Below are positions 1-12,447 of a stretch of 64,000 nucleotides of DNA, piece after piece. Within the stretch, counting starts at the first letter, position 1, and every line of letters starts with the position of its first letter. A program made the translations under genes and the position numbers. This DNA comes from Pseudocercospora fijiensis CIRAD86 (Eukaryota > Ascomycota > Dothideomycetes > Mycosphaerellales > Mycosphaerellaceae): contig NW_006921539.1 in assembly GCF_000340215.1 (NCBI RefSeq), forward strand, positions 3,989,118-4,053,117. Reading direction: 5' to 3'. The notes under the pieces were generated by a model. The model was not told the origin of the DNA. It worked only from the letters and a program-made list of their open reading frames with translations, and did no database searches.

Positions 1-548
1 TCTTCGAGCGCTGCAGACAGCTTCTGTCGTTCGGGCGAAGAGGGGGCGAAATGAAGCTACGTGAGAGATCAGTAGATGGAGTTGCACTTGTGCAATTCCG
101 CCAACTCACATTATGTTCGTTGAAAGGCTTCGGCACGCGGTATGTGCCCGAAGTCAGCGATCTCACGCCATTATTATTGAGAGCACTGATCCGCGTCTGC
201 GGCACGACTCTGCTTTGGCGAAGCGCTGATGTCGCTGTCCCTAAGCGTACGGCGGCCATTGTGTGAAGGGGATGGCGAAGATGGCTGCGCACAAAAAATC
301 CCACAGCTCGCCATGTACACATAGAACTAACACATAGCAAGCTTTATTCTGGTGACGGTAAGTACCTGGAAACCTCCTCGCCCGAACCAGTCGGTTTCCA
401 TCGCCGGTCATGCTGCAGGTCATGCGTAGCGCTCCAGCACGATTTAGGAAATTTGATGCATGCCATTCAAAGTCTAGTCAAGCAGACAGAATTCGGGAAA
501 GACATCCGTAGCGTTCATCAACAGGTGGGGAAGCCGGTCGGCGGTCAA

Positions 549-566
549 CATTATTATTATTATTTT
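549..566. repeat. ATT/TTA microsatellite in upstream intergenic DNA
   Basis: A short run of about five ATT units lies about 180 bases upstream of the first gene. The rest of 1-745 has ordinary base composition, with only short reading frames that lack recognisable motifs. I see no gene there. Confidence 0.7.
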
Positions 567-745
567 GGTACAGCAAAGCTGGCCGATGCGCTTGGCCGGT
601 AAGATTTCCCGACATCACTCAATCCACAATCACCCGAATCGAGGCGAAGCGTCCGGTGCAGAATGTTGTCAAAAGCATAGGCTAGTATTCTATCTCAAGA
701 AATCGACCGTCAACAACTTCAACGTCTCAACTCTGCCCAGCAAAA

Positions 746-2105
746 ATGAATTCAAACGACTCGCCCATTGCAATTGTTGGCGGCGGCGCCTGGGGCCTGT
801 CAACCGCCCAGCATTTGACGAATGCTGGTTACACCAACATTACAGTGTACGAGCGGGCCGAAAAAATCCCATCCCCTTACTCTGCAGCATGGGATATCAA
901 CAAGATTATCCGTGCGGAATATGAAGACCCATTCTACACAAACTTGACATTGGTGAGTCCGCCCACTTGCCTCAGCTTTGTTGGAATACTGACTGACCTT
1001 GATCTAGGAAGCGATCAAGCAATGGAAAACCCCGCTGTATGGCCCATACTTCCACCAAACCGGATACGTAGTCGCGGCCACTGGCAGAGCACCCGCGAAA
1101 GCAGTCAAGCATCTGGAAGAAGCCCTTTCCAACGTGGAAGACCACCCGGCCTTCAAATCTGGAATCCGGAGACTGGAGAGTCCCCAAGACTTCAAGGATT
1201 ATACGTGGCAGTACACCGGTCCATTAAACGGATGGAAAGGTTACTACAACCGATTAGCGGGCTATGGTCATTCCGCCGATGCGCTCAAAGGCATTTGGGA
1301 ACACTGCGCGAGAATCGGTGTCAAATTCGTGCTTGGCGAGAGCGCGGGAAAGGTCGAAAAATTGCTGTATTCTGGCTCACGGTGTGTTGGTCTTGAGACT
1401 GCCGATGGCAAGAAGCACAAGGCCGATCTGACCATATGTGCCTTGGGCGCACATGGCGCGGATCTGCTTCCTGGTCTGGGCAAATTTGTCAGTGCCCGCG
1501 CCTGGTCGGTTGCGCACGTTCAGCTGAATGAGGATGAAGCAAACTTCCTCCGAGGCATTCCAACTACCAATGTGCGAGATCTGGGGTTCTTCTTCGAGCC
1601 GGATCCAAAGACTAAGCTGTTCAAGCTATGTCCTTTGGGTGTTGGTTTCACAAATACGGGCTCTGATGGCGTCTCTCGGGCACCAAGAGAGCGTTTGCCT
1701 CCACCGCAAGATTTCATCCCTGCCGAAGATGAACAAAAGCTCAGACAGTTGCTGAGAGAAACATTTCCGTGGATGGCTGACCGGGCCTTCGTGGAGCAAA
1801 AGCTGTGCTGGTTTGCAGATACTGCGGATTCCGACTACTGTATCGACTTCGTTCCAGGCACCCAGAATTCAGTGGTTGCGCTATCGGGCGACTCGGGACA
1901 TGGCTTCAAGATGATGCCAATCGTCGGCACGTGGGTGGCGCAGCTGCTTGGTGACGGCAAGCAGTCGGAGCAACGCTGGAAGTGGAAGTCGGTTGACCTC
2001 ACGAAGCAGAATTGGGGCGAGAAGGTGAGTTGGCGTATTGGCAAGGGTGCAGAGCTGAGAGAACTAGTCAAGGCCAAGGAGAAGCTCATCCGGGCGAGGT
2101 TGTAA
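746..2105 (+). CDS. FAD-dependent amine oxidase (fructosyl-amino-acid/saccharopine oxidase-like), 2 exons
   Basis: Exons 746-952 and 1008-2105 give 434 residues after removal of a 55-nt phase-0 intron (GTGAGT...CTAG). The ATG has A at -3. Residues 8-20 hold a dinucleotide-binding motif (IVGGGAWGLSTA), followed by SAAWDINKIIRAEY, typical of the amadoriase/monomeric sarcosine oxidase family. Near the C-terminus, KLCWFADTADSDY supplies Cys336, which aligns with the cysteine that holds FAD covalently in monomeric sarcosine oxidase. SGDSGHGFKMMPIVG (Lys370 region) matches the family's SGHGFK motif. Such enzymes oxidise a secondary amine to an imine with release of H2O2. Substrate cannot be read from sequence: fructosyl amino acids, saccharopine, or a secondary-metabolite intermediate as for FqzB-type homologues. 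No peroxisomal SKL is present (C-terminus ARL). Length is normal for the family and no damage is visible. Confidence 0.85.
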
Positions 2106-3657
2106 TGTCGGCTGTTATGGTGCTTCTTAACATGACGAAGCCCTGGCTCTGCAAAGGACATTGTCTCTTGCAGAATCACCCACGAAGGCTGGTATCGCCA
2201 GTATCGAGTATGCTGCTGCCATCATGACGGCTCCGCGAGCGGGTATTCACGATGCGGCATGCTTGCTTCGTCCAAGGAGGCCATACCAGGAGCCCACCGC
2301 AGGCGAGAAGGCGCGAATAATGTGGACGATGGAGCCAATTGCGAGGCTAGAGGATCAGTATATGAGTTCGCTGAGGAGGAGTCGGCTGTAAAAGAGCACT
2401 AATCAATGGAAGACACCGAATCAACGTGTAGGTAGAAAGTAATACTGTGAGACGCGTCGGTCACGTCGGAGCAATCGGAGTGCCAAGACCTGCCAAGACT
2501 TGGTTGGTTCCGTCCTCTCCATACACTCCTTCTCCTTCTCTTCACGCCAATTCCTACACATACATGATTGTACAATGGTTGTCAGTCGCTCTCAGCAGAA
2601 CTTTCGATCGGATCATGTGCAGATCATCCCGCCCACCCAATTCCTCGCATCGCTTCCACATATCTCGTTGAGCCTTACAATCGCAAATCTATGGCTCATG
2701 GAAGATGCCAGACGTACGCAAAGTCTCCAATGAATGGGGCGAGAATAGGACCATCGCGACAAGACCAGAAGGCGTCCTGGACGTGCACCGATTTCCGAGC
2801 GTGTACCGCGCAGCCTTACCCATACTCGGCTCATTGAACATGCTGAAGTATCATATGGCACATTTTCTTCGGCGCTCACGCTGCAGCCCAGGATGCCAGG
2901 ATGAAAGACAAATACATTTCAAGAGATCTCTTCGCGAATGACCGATCCATTCCATTTACGCCGCTTGTTATGGAGATCGATGACTTCGGTTGATCGCAAC
3001 AGAGTAAGTATCTGCGCTAAGTAGTCGATGCTTGTCGGTGAAGATCGCCTATCACGTAAGCTTTGCAAAGCGATGAGGAAGACTCTGTGCTTTTGAAAGG
3101 CTTCAAATACGCCACGGAGCGTTGTCTGGATGCTGTTCGCAGGGTCCCTTGGGAAGCTTATGCTAGTGTAGGTGCATGTGCCAGCCGGCTCCGTGGTGCC
3201 ACCGCAGGCCGTCAAAGGAACTTTTCACAACATCTATTTCGATGGACTATGAGAAGCTATTGCGATGGACTGTGAGAACGTATCTCGATGGACTATGAGG
3301 ACGCATCTGTCGCTACGGCTCTTCTCGGCTGGCTCGAGGCTTCTGGAGCCAAAACATTCAGACCGGCTGATTTGATATTTTAGCAGCCTCACGCATGGCA
3401 CCACGTTTCATGCAGACATTTGTGGTGCCATGTACATGGCACAAACCCGGCTCGACGGCCTCGTGAGAGTCGAGATACGACTGACCGTACAGGGTAGTAA
3501 CGCAATCGCAAGACAGAAAGTCAAACCATACATGGTTACCGCGAGAATATATGAGCAAAGCGCCGGTGCAATCGTCGATCAAGTCCGCAGCATCAGTGCT
3601 ATTACTCGTTCACGTTGGCGATTCGTGTGGCAAAACCAGATCTTGGAGAGAAGAGCA
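2106..3657. other. Intergenic region without a supported gene
   Basis: Base composition is ordinary and several frames of 70-107 codons occur on both strands. None has a recognisable domain, and they overlap one another in conflicting frames. This stretch holds the 3' region of the amine oxidase gene and the upstream region of the carotenoid-oxygenase-like gene. The only clear structure is the 23-bp tandem repeat at 3241-3309. Confidence 0.5.
3241..3309. repeat. Three tandem copies of a 23-bp unit
   Basis: Three consecutive 23-bp units begin GATGGACTATGAGAA, GATGGACTGTGAGAA and GATGGACTATGAGGA. They differ by a few substitutions. They lie in non-coding DNA about 350 bases upstream of the carotenoid-oxygenase-like gene. 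Any function is unknown. Confidence 0.8.
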
Positions 3658-5484
3658 ATGCAACACTACAATGATTGGCCAAATGCTGGAGCAGTGAGAT
3701 CCTCACCATTGTGTTTCAGGTTGCATACTCACCAGGCCAGTTCAACGCTTTGAAACCGCAAACGCAAAAGACTAAGCTCGAGGTCTCTGGCTACTTCCCG
3801 AACTATGTTGCAGGCACGCTGCACAGGGCAGGTCCTGGCGGCTACAGGATCCCACGAGCCGAGTGCCTCGATGGTGACTTTGCATGTGACCATGTGAGAA
3901 TAATGATGCTCACTCACTCGCTCACTAAACCTGTGCTGACTGACTGACTGACTGCCGCCCCATAGTGGTTCGATGGCTTCTCATACGTCTATCGCTTTGA
4001 GCTTGTCCCAGGCAAAGATGTGTGCTCAGAAGTTCACTACTCGTCAAGATGTCTAGTGGATGGAGTGGTCGATACGGCCGCAAGGACCGGGCGTCTCGAA
4101 GGCCTCACGTTCGGCCAAAAGCGAGACTTGCACGACACATTCGACAAAAAGATGCAGCCACCGCCTGAGATGACATCCGCTTCGGACGCGAAGAACGTCA
4201 ATCTTGGAGTTACGATACGAGAGCCAATGCTCTGCGAGATGCCTGACATCAAAGGCCAAAGGAAAGTTCTCGTCTTGACTACAGACGCCCGAATCAGGAA
4301 GGCAAGTACTACTGTATCCGATGAGCTCGTGTCGACTCGTTTGACTAACCAATATTTCGTTGAAGACATTCGATGCAGACACACTGGAGCCTCTTGGTGT
4401 CACTCGGCAAGTCAAAATGCATCCCGACCTCAAAGGTCAGCTGTCAGGCGCACACGCATGCCACGACCACAAAACTGGTGAGTGGTTCAACTACAATCTC
4501 GAGCTGGGTCCAAAAACAATCTATCGCGTCTTTCGCGCGAATCCGAACACTAGTAAAGTGGACATCCTGGCCGAAATCTCTGACCGAGAGCTACGGCCTG
4601 CTTACATCCATTCAATGTTGTTGACCGAGAATTTTGTAATCTTGTGCGTATTCTCATCTATCCTCAAAAACGGCGGCATGGACATGCTCTGGACGCGGAA
4701 CATCATGGACTCTCTGGCCCCAATCGACTCAAGCAGCAAAGTCACCTGGCTTGTCGTGGATCGACACGGCGGAGGGCTCGTCAAGAAATTCACGAGCCCG
4801 GCTTTCTTCTCCTTCAACACCACCAACGCGTGGGAAGAGGCTAATAAAGACGGAACCGTCGACATCGTGTGCGAGCTCTTCGAGTTCAAAACCCATGACA
4901 TCCTTCATCGATTCTACTACAAGAACCTCGTCTCGAATGAATCCAACACAGCCGCCTTCAACAAGGCCTTCAACAAGAACTCTCGCATTAGCAAGACTTC
5001 ACAATTGGCTCGGTACAAGCTTCCTGACGTCCACTTGCCGGGTAGCCAGTCCGTTAACATGTCGTTCCAGGCAGCACCTTCTGGAGAAGCGACGCGAGTA
5101 CTCTCGATGCCTGGCAGCGAAACTGGAGACCTTCAAATGTGCAACCCCAACTTCCTCCTCCGAAAACACCGCTACGTCTGGGCCGCGCAGGACTCCGGAA
5201 AGTCTTCGTTCATGGATGCCCTCGTCAAAACCGACACCCAAACGCAGGCTTCTGTTACGTGGTCCGTCGACAAACATACCCCGACCAAACCTTTCTTTGT
5301 ACCAGCGCCGCATGCTCAGGCTGAGGATGAGGGCGCTGTCTTGTCCATCGTCTACAACGGTGTGACGGATACGAGCTATTTGCTTTGTCTTGATGCTGCT
5401 ACGATGCAAGAGCTGGGCCGTGCGGAGGTCGGCGCTCCGGTGGGCATAGGCTTTGATGGGAAACATACGCCTGCTGCACGTTAA
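3658..5484 (+). CDS. Carotenoid cleavage oxygenase (RPE65/CCD family) homologue, 4 exons, two iron-ligand positions altered
   Basis: My model has exons 3658-3693, 3741-3893, 3966-4301 and 4366-5484, giving 547 residues. Family landmarks read straight across the junctions: NDWPNAGA|FNAL, VAGTLHRAGPGGYRI, DH|WFDGFSYVYRF, and RIRK|TFDADTLEPLG. The third intron (4302-4365) must use a GC donor (AAG|GCAAGT...GAAG), because only that keeps frame. The first intron is 47 nt. The start at 3658 is chosen because it directly precedes the conserved WPN motif; a longer in-frame start exists at 3430 but adds nothing family-like. Enzymes of this family cleave carotenoid or stilbene double bonds with Fe(II) held by four His. 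Here His205 (SGAHACHD) and His257 (YIHSMLLTENF) are present. The third ligand position reads FFSFNTTNAWEE (Asn326 where FH..NA is usual) and the last reads GFDG (Asp539 instead of GFHG). The frame is otherwise intact, so this may be an inactive or re-purposed member. Confidence 0.85.
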
Positions 5485-5797
5485 TTTTTCTCCGATGCTG
5501 ATTTCGAAATGTATCATCGATCGTGACTGCTGGCGAGCTAATACATATATATATAGAGCGAGCGCATAGAATCTCAAGTCCTTGACTTCAAGAAGCTGTC
5601 TTGAGAAGTAGTAGGAGAGTCTCTGTTAGTTAGGTTAGCCTGCAACGTCTCCGCACTGTCCTCCTGTCCGTTTATTTATCTACACAACCGCGAAACCTCC
5701 CAATCATGGACGCAGTACCATATAAGAGCGCTAATAATACATTAAATATCTTCTATATATATCCCCTCAACCTTCTAACTTCCTCGTAAAGCAAATC
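5485..5797. other. 3' flank of the oxygenase gene grading into RIP-type sequence
   Basis: The first half has ordinary composition, with an AT dinucleotide run near 5543-5555. From about 5730 it becomes rich in TA and poor in CA/TG, although it precedes the first LTR. The AAATC at 5793-5797 is the left target-site duplication of element A. No gene is seen. Confidence 0.6.
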
Positions 5798-5995
5798 TAT
5801 AAGAGGGGTTATATTAGTAGGTAGATAGGGTAGTAGTAAATTAGTATAGTATTCGATAGAGATCTAAAAGGAGAGGGAGGAAGGTAGGCAAGTTAGCCTA
5901 ACGCTAAGCGCCAAGCCCTGCCTAAGGTACTAAGACCCTAGCTTTACTCGAGCCTAGTTATATACTAATTACGTATAACCTCTTTAGTCCTAATA
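5798..5995 (-). repeat. Element A 3' LTR (198 bp)
   Basis: It pairs with 56186-56383. Both share private differences from the B and D LTRs, for example AGTAGTAAATTAGTATAG where B has AGTAGTAGGTACGAGTAG. This identifies them as the two ends of one insertion. Confidence 0.9.
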
Positions 5996-7249
5996 CACGC
6001 TTCCCTTCTAAAGGCCGCGCCCTCGTAGCCGGTCTATATTCTATCCTTAACCTCTATCGCTACTAACTTAGTAGGCTTAGTAAGCTTCTTAGTTCGCGCT
6101 AAATTAAATACGCAATTACCGATTATATAACTATATTAAACCTTACCTCTAATATAATATAATGTCTAACTCTAACTACGCTATCCTCGTATATAATAAA
6201 GTAATATATAACTACGAGAATTAAGGGCCTTCGACTAATTATAATACGAGCGCGTCCTCTCTACTATAATAGGTAGAAGTACGAGGTATTATAGCCCTAC
6301 CTCCGTTCTAAGTAATATCGTACCGAGTTCTTTGCGTCTACTCTTAAAAAACCTAGAAATGTCCGCTTCTAAGGGTTGTTCTTATTATTACGAGGGATTG
6401 TTCTTATTATTATAAGGGCTATTATTTACTATCGTAGTTTCGCTAGCCCTAATTAGCTAGGTTTAGTAGCCTTTAAGTGTTAATCTTATCTTATCTTTTT
6501 AAAAACACGGTTCGTCCGGTTTCTATAAGTAAAGGCTATTATAAGTATAGTAGTTAAGGTTCGCTCCGCTTAAAGGGTCGGAAAGATCGAGGAGTAACTT
6601 ATTGTCCGCAAAATCGACCCTAGCTAGCTTAGCTCTATAGTTTTTGCCCTTAGTTAGTCTATTAGTCGCTTAATCTTTTAAGCGGCTTAAAGTTTTAACT
6701 TAGCCTTAAAGTTTTAATTAACCCCTTAGTGCCTTAGGCTCGTAGTATAGGTAAGGTTATCTCTATAGGCGTAGCGATAATAGCAAGTAATATTAATAAT
6801 AGCGGCGCTAGTCGTCTTAGCGCTAACTTTACCTTCTTCTAATTTCCTTCTTTAACTAATAACAACTTAGTAATACCGTTACTAATATAGCTATATCCTT
6901 CCTCTCTTAAATAGCAACACACTCCGTAATACTATTACTAATATAGCCGCGCCGGCCGCGCCGTCGTTATTATTATTATTACTATCCGCGCGTACTATCC
7001 CCGCCGACTGCCTAGGCCTTAAGATCTCGATAGAATAAGGGGGCGCTAAGAGAAGGGTCTTATAGAATGCGCTAATAAAGAGGTAGTTTCCTAAAAGAGT
7101 AGCAAATAGTTAACGCGTTATAGCGCGTTTGTTAGCACTCGGTGCGCGTTCGCTATAGTAGTATAGTCTTATTGTCCTAGTTTGCCGGCCTCTAATTAGT
7201 TAGTTAATAGCACCCTAGGGGTAGCATTGTCCTAGCCTTAGTAACATTA

Positions 7250-10200
7250 CGAGCTTTTAGCCTTCTTCTTGTTCTTTACGCTAGTCTAATACTTATCTAA
7301 CAACTCGGCTATATCCTCGAAGGAGTCTTTAGCTTCCTACGAGTCCTATTTAGGTAAATAGTATTGCTATCTTAATAGGTACTCCTTCTTGCCTTTTCTA
7401 GTCCGGTGCCGTAGGATACGTTCTATAGACTATAGCTCTTTACTATCCGCTAGTATGTCTTCGTATTTAGTAGGGGCTTTATCCCCCTCGCGTAGATAAT
7501 ATAGCTTTAGGAGGGATACGTAGAAGGTGTTATAGATAGTGTAATAAGGTAGAAGCTACAACTAATAGGCCTATACGGAAGAGCCCTTAACTTCTCGAAT
7601 ACGGAATAGGCTAATATATCTTAGTGCGAGCTTAGGTCTTGTTTTACTATTAGGTAATAGGTGTTTACGGATACGGAGGTTCTTAGTGCTTAGTATAACT
7701 ATATCGCCTTGCTTAAAGGTTATTAGCGTATAGTATTTGTTATAGTAGGCCTTCTAATAGGCCTAGGCCTTTGCTAGTTTGTTAGCTATCTTAGCGTAAA
7801 TTTCTCGCATCTTTTAAACCCTCTTAATAGCCGCTAGTGTTTTAGGGGTTAGTACTTAACGCGCTTCCCTTTCCTTACGCTCGGCCTCGAGCGAGGTAAA
7901 TAGACCCTATAGCAACGCGGCGTTTTAACCTATTATAGCTATATATAGTAAAACCTTAGTTAATAAATGCACGCTATTATTATATACAAATTCGGCCGGT
8001 TGTAGGAGGTCGACCTATCTATTAGAGTCCTTATTAATGTAGCTTCGTAAGTATTGCTATAGCGTAGTATTCTGCCTTTCGGTCTACCTATCTGTTTGTA
8101 GATAGAATGCTATAGATAGGCGATGCTTAAGTCTTAGCTATAGGCAAATCTTACTCTAATAATAGGATATAAATATCGAGCCTCGGTTAGAGACTATCCC
8201 TTTAGGGGTCCCCTAATAGGTATAGAAGATATTGTTCTATAGCGCTTCTACTATATTAATAGCAGTCTAATCTTTCCGCGCCGGGATATATTAAGCGCCC
8301 TTAGTAAACCGGTCTATAACGACTAGGATAGCGTTAAAGATATCTTTGCTTCCTTTTCGCTTAGTAGGGGGAAGACCTATAATAAAATCTATTATAAGCT
8401 CTGTAAATAGCTTATAAGGGATTAGCAATAAGGACAACTCGCTAAAAGGCTAATGCTTTAGTGCCTTAATACGTTAATATACGGCATACGTGTTTACGTA
8501 GCCCTTTATATCCCGCTTACTATTTAGCTAGTAGTATATACGCGATAGTAGCTCGTGCGACCTCTCTATACTATAGTAACCGGCAAGCTTACTATTATAG
8601 TGTCGCTTAAGAAGTTCTTGTCTAATCGATTGTTTAGCGGGGACATAGTATCTGCCCTTAAACCTTAAGTAACCTTTATCGTCGATCGACTAATTACTCT
8701 TACTAGATCGAGTCTTTCGTCTACTTATAAGCTTATCGATACGTTTAGTAGCAAAGGCGTCCCTCTGCTAAGCCCGTAATAGCTTATCTATAAACGATTA
8801 ACTATCTCTATTTATAAGGTTATTTAATAGCATCCTCGCTATTAAACGAGGTACGTATTATATATATCTAATAGTACTAGCAGCTAGATTAACTATAGCA
8901 GTGCTTTAATCGCTATTACTATATATAGCGATATCGACTAGGGAGTCGTTATAACTTCTCCTATTTGTGTCCTTAATACGTACTGTTAATATAGCAAGAG
9001 TATTAATATACTTCGAGCTGTTACGGAGTCTAGTAAGCCGCTTATCCTACGCTTACTTATTAATAATACGGGCTATAGCAATCTTATACTATAGAGTTAG
9101 AAACAATAAATTAATAGATTGCTAAGTCTCGCTATTATAATTAGGTCGCCTCGATAGGCTATTAGTAGGGTTACTTACGCCTAGCTAATATAATATATTA
9201 AAATCGAACCCGGCGAGGTAGACGGCCTATCTAGCCTATCGACCTACAACCCTAGTAACCTTAGTAATGCTACGGAGGTTGTTATAGTCTATATAGACCT
9301 AAATTGTATACTAAGCACTATTAAGATAGTAGCGCTAATACTTAAAGGCTTCTATAATTGCTAAGAGCTCTTACTCGTAGGTCTCGTAGCGACGCTCTAT
9401 ATCGATTATTTTTCGTAAAAAGAAGGCAATCGGGTACTAGTAATAGTTATTATCTAATTGCTATAATATAATAGCCGATATAGCAAACTATAAAGCGTTA
9501 GTCTTAATTTGGATTTGCTTACTTAGTACGAAATAGTGCAATAAGGGGACTTTAGTAAATCGTTTCTTTAGACCGTTAAAAGCGGCTTGTGTCTTGTTAG
9601 TCTATTTAAACTCTCTAGATAGATTGGCCTTAGTTTTAGTAAGCTTAGTTAGGGGCATTATATACCGTAAATAGCCCTTAATAAAGCGACGATAGAAATT
9701 AGCGAAGCCGAGGAATAACTAAAGTTCCTTAATACTAGTAGGTATTAGCTATTTAGTAATAGTTTTAATCCGATTAGGGTCAGCCTTTATACTATTAGTT
9801 AATATAAGGAAGCTAAGGAAGGGTACCTCTTTAGTAGCGAAGGTATATTTAGAGGGTTTGTAGTATAAGCTATAGGCCCGTAGGCGGTCGAGCACCTTAC
9901 GTACGGCGGCCTAATGTTCCGTAATGTTAGGTAAGTATATATAGACTAGGATATCGTCTAGATAGACTACGTAGAGGTAGTCTAATAGGCCTAATAGGGC
10001 CCGATTAATATAGGACTAGAATATTGCAGAGGCATTAGCTAGGCTAAATAGTATAACTAAGTACTTAAAGTAGCTATAGCGAGTACGGAAGGCTATCTTC
10101 TATTTATCGCCCTTGCGAATACAAATGCGGTAATAGGCGTCCTTAATATCTAATATAGTATAGAAGTAGGCGCTAGAAAGGCGATCGAGGGTCTTATTAA

Positions 10201-10869
10201 TAAGCGGAAGTAGACAGCGGTCTTTAATAGTAACAGCGTTAAGCCCTCTATAATTAATATATAAACGTAGGCTACTATCCTTCTTTAGCACGAATAGGAT
10301 AGGTATACTAGTAGGGCTATTGCTATACTAAATCCGACTATTAGCTAGGTTCTTATCTAGGTACTTACGCAATATAGTAAGCTCTCGCTTACTAAGATTA
10401 TAGAGGGGCCTAAAGGGGACCTCTTTGCCCTCTATAATATTAATCTTATAATCCGTCTCTTTAAATATAGGTAGTATCGATGCTAGGTAGTGTTTAAATA
10501 CATTAATATAGGTCTCTCGAATAGGCTATAGTATTCGAGCAAGCTAATTAGGGTCTATACTATTAGGGGGTACAGGTTCGTCGTTATTACTACCGAGTAG
10601 GTCGGCAGTCGGATTAGCTAGAGTTAGGTTGCCGATAAATAGGACCCTAATATCGTTAGGGTACTCGCTAACGTCGATATGCTTAATGTCCTCTTTCCTA
10701 GCGATTCTAAATCGCTACTATTAACTGCCTAAGTCTATAACTATAGTATAGTACTTAAGGATAGGGTTGCCGATAACAATATTAGATAGAAGGCTATCTA
10801 TGTCTACTATATAGGTAGTAAAGTCTAACAAACGCTTATTGCCGAGGTCGTCCTTTAGAACTATAGGAA
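7250..10869 (-). pseudogene. Element A pol remnant: protease end, RT, RNase H, integrase, chromodomain
   Basis: Read on the minus strand. RT motifs include [20 protein letters not shown] and [14 protein letters not shown] at about 10291-10100, and the catalytic YLDDILVY is still intact near 9940-9975. RNase H follows at roughly 9560-9050, then the integrase zinc-binding and core region (about 8750-7850). A C-terminal chromodomain-like segment lies near 7480-7290. Stops are nearly all TAG/TAA at former CAG/CAA/TGG codons, so the frame is inactivated by RIP. The upstream protease/gag part lies beyond the element B insertion, at 54311-56000. Confidence 0.8.
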
Positions 10870-10874
10870 TATAG

Positions 10875-11072
10875 TATAAGAAGGGTTATATTAGCAGGTA
10901 GATAGGGTAGTAGTAGGTACGAGTAGTATTCGATAGAGAACTAGAAGGAGAAGGAGGAAGGTAGGCTAGTTAGCCTACTACTAAGCGCTAAGCCCTACCT
11001 AAGGCATCGAGACCCTAGCTTTACTCGAGCCCGGTTATATACCAATTACGTGTAACCTCTTTAGTCCTAATA
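10875..11072 (-). repeat. Element B 3' LTR (198 bp)
   Basis: Matches 54108-54305 and is flanked outside by TATAG. Immediately inside lies the purine-rich (minus strand) tract next to GGCGCGGCCTTTAGAAGG, equivalent to that of element A. Confidence 0.9.
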
Positions 11073-12168
11073 TACGCTTCCCTTCTAAAGGCCGCGCCCT
11101 CGTAGCCGGTCTTTGTTCTAGTCTTAACCCCTATTGCTACTAACTTAGCAGGTCTAATAAGCCGCTTAGTCCGCGCTAAATTAAACGTATAACTACCGAA
11201 TATATAACTATATTAAACCTTACCTTCTAATATAATATCTAACTCTAGCTACGCTATCCTTATATATAATAAAGTAAAGGGACATAGAGCTATAAGAATT
11301 GAGGGCCTTCGACTAATTATAATACGGGCGCGTCTTCCCTACTATAATAGGTAGACGTACGAGGTATTGTAGCCCTGCCTCCGCTCTAAGTAATATCGTT
11401 CCGAGTTCTTTGCGTCTACTCTAAAAGACCTAGAAATGTCCGCTCCGAGGGTTTATCCGTTCCGAGGGTTGCTCTTATTATTACGAGGGCTATTATTTAC
11501 TATCGTAGTTTTACTAGCCCTAATTAGTTAGGTTTAGCAGCCTTTAAGTATTAACTAATTATATCTTTTTAAAAAACTTAGTTCTTCTAGTTTCTATAGG
11601 TAAAGGCTATTATAAGTATAGTAGTAGAGGTTCGCCTCGCTTAAAGGGTTAGATAGATTAAGGAGTAACGTATTGTCCGCAAGATCGACCCCGGCTAGCT
11701 TAGCTCTATAGTTTTTGCTTTTAGTTAGTCTATTAGTCGCTTAATCTTTTAGGCGGCTTAAAGTTTTAACTCGGCCTTAAAGTTTTAATATAGGTAAGGT
11801 TAACAATAGTAGCGACTAGGTAATGTTAATAATAGCGGCGCTAGCTGTCTTAGCGCTAACTTTACCTTGCTTCTAGTTTCCTTCTTTAACTAATAACAAT
11901 ATTAGCAACACCGTTACCGATATAGTCGCGTCGTCTTCCTTCTTCGAATAGTAACATACCCCGCAATACTATTACTAATATAGCCGCGCCGGCTATGCCG
12001 CCCTTTAGTATAGGCGCGACGCCGTTATTATTATTATTATTACTATTTACGCGTGCGCGCGTCGTCCTTGCTAATCGCCTAGGCCTCGAGGCCTTAATAG
12101 AAGGAGGGAATAAGAGGGGGACCTATAGAGCGCGTTAGTAAAGAGGTAGATGTCTTTTAGAAGAGCAG

Positions 12169-12447
12169 TATTAGCTAGTAACCGGCCCTATACCTATAGG
12201 CTAGTTATAAGCCTATATAAGAGGCCTCCTTCTATAGAGTAGATAGATTATTAACCTCGTATAGTATATTGTTTATATTACACTTCTATAATGCCTATAT
12301 TGTAGGGCTCTAGTTATTAGCCTAAGCAACCGTCTTGTTATCCTATTATACTAAACATAGCTGCCTATATTACTATAGGTTATATTACCCTCGGTAGCCT
12401 ATACTATTACTACTAGTAGTAGTAGTAGTATTAGTTTCCGTCCTTTA
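12169..12447 (+). repeat. Element C 5' LTR (279 bp)
   Basis: Begins TATTAGCTAGTAACC (probably TGTTAG... before RIP) and ends GTCCTTTA. It contains a (TAG)n run near 12413-12431. It pairs with 31286-31564. Confidence 0.9.

Noticed and set aside
3694..3735. Alternative first intron of the carotenoid-oxygenase gene ending at 3719 or 3735
   Set aside because: The 3719 acceptor gives a 26-nt intron, too short, and 3735 breaks the frame. The 3740 acceptor gives 47 nt and keeps family spacing.
3430..3753. Longer N-terminus for the carotenoid-oxygenase gene starting at 3430
   Set aside because: The upstream 76 residues show no family similarity; the ATG at 3658 directly precedes the conserved WPN motif.
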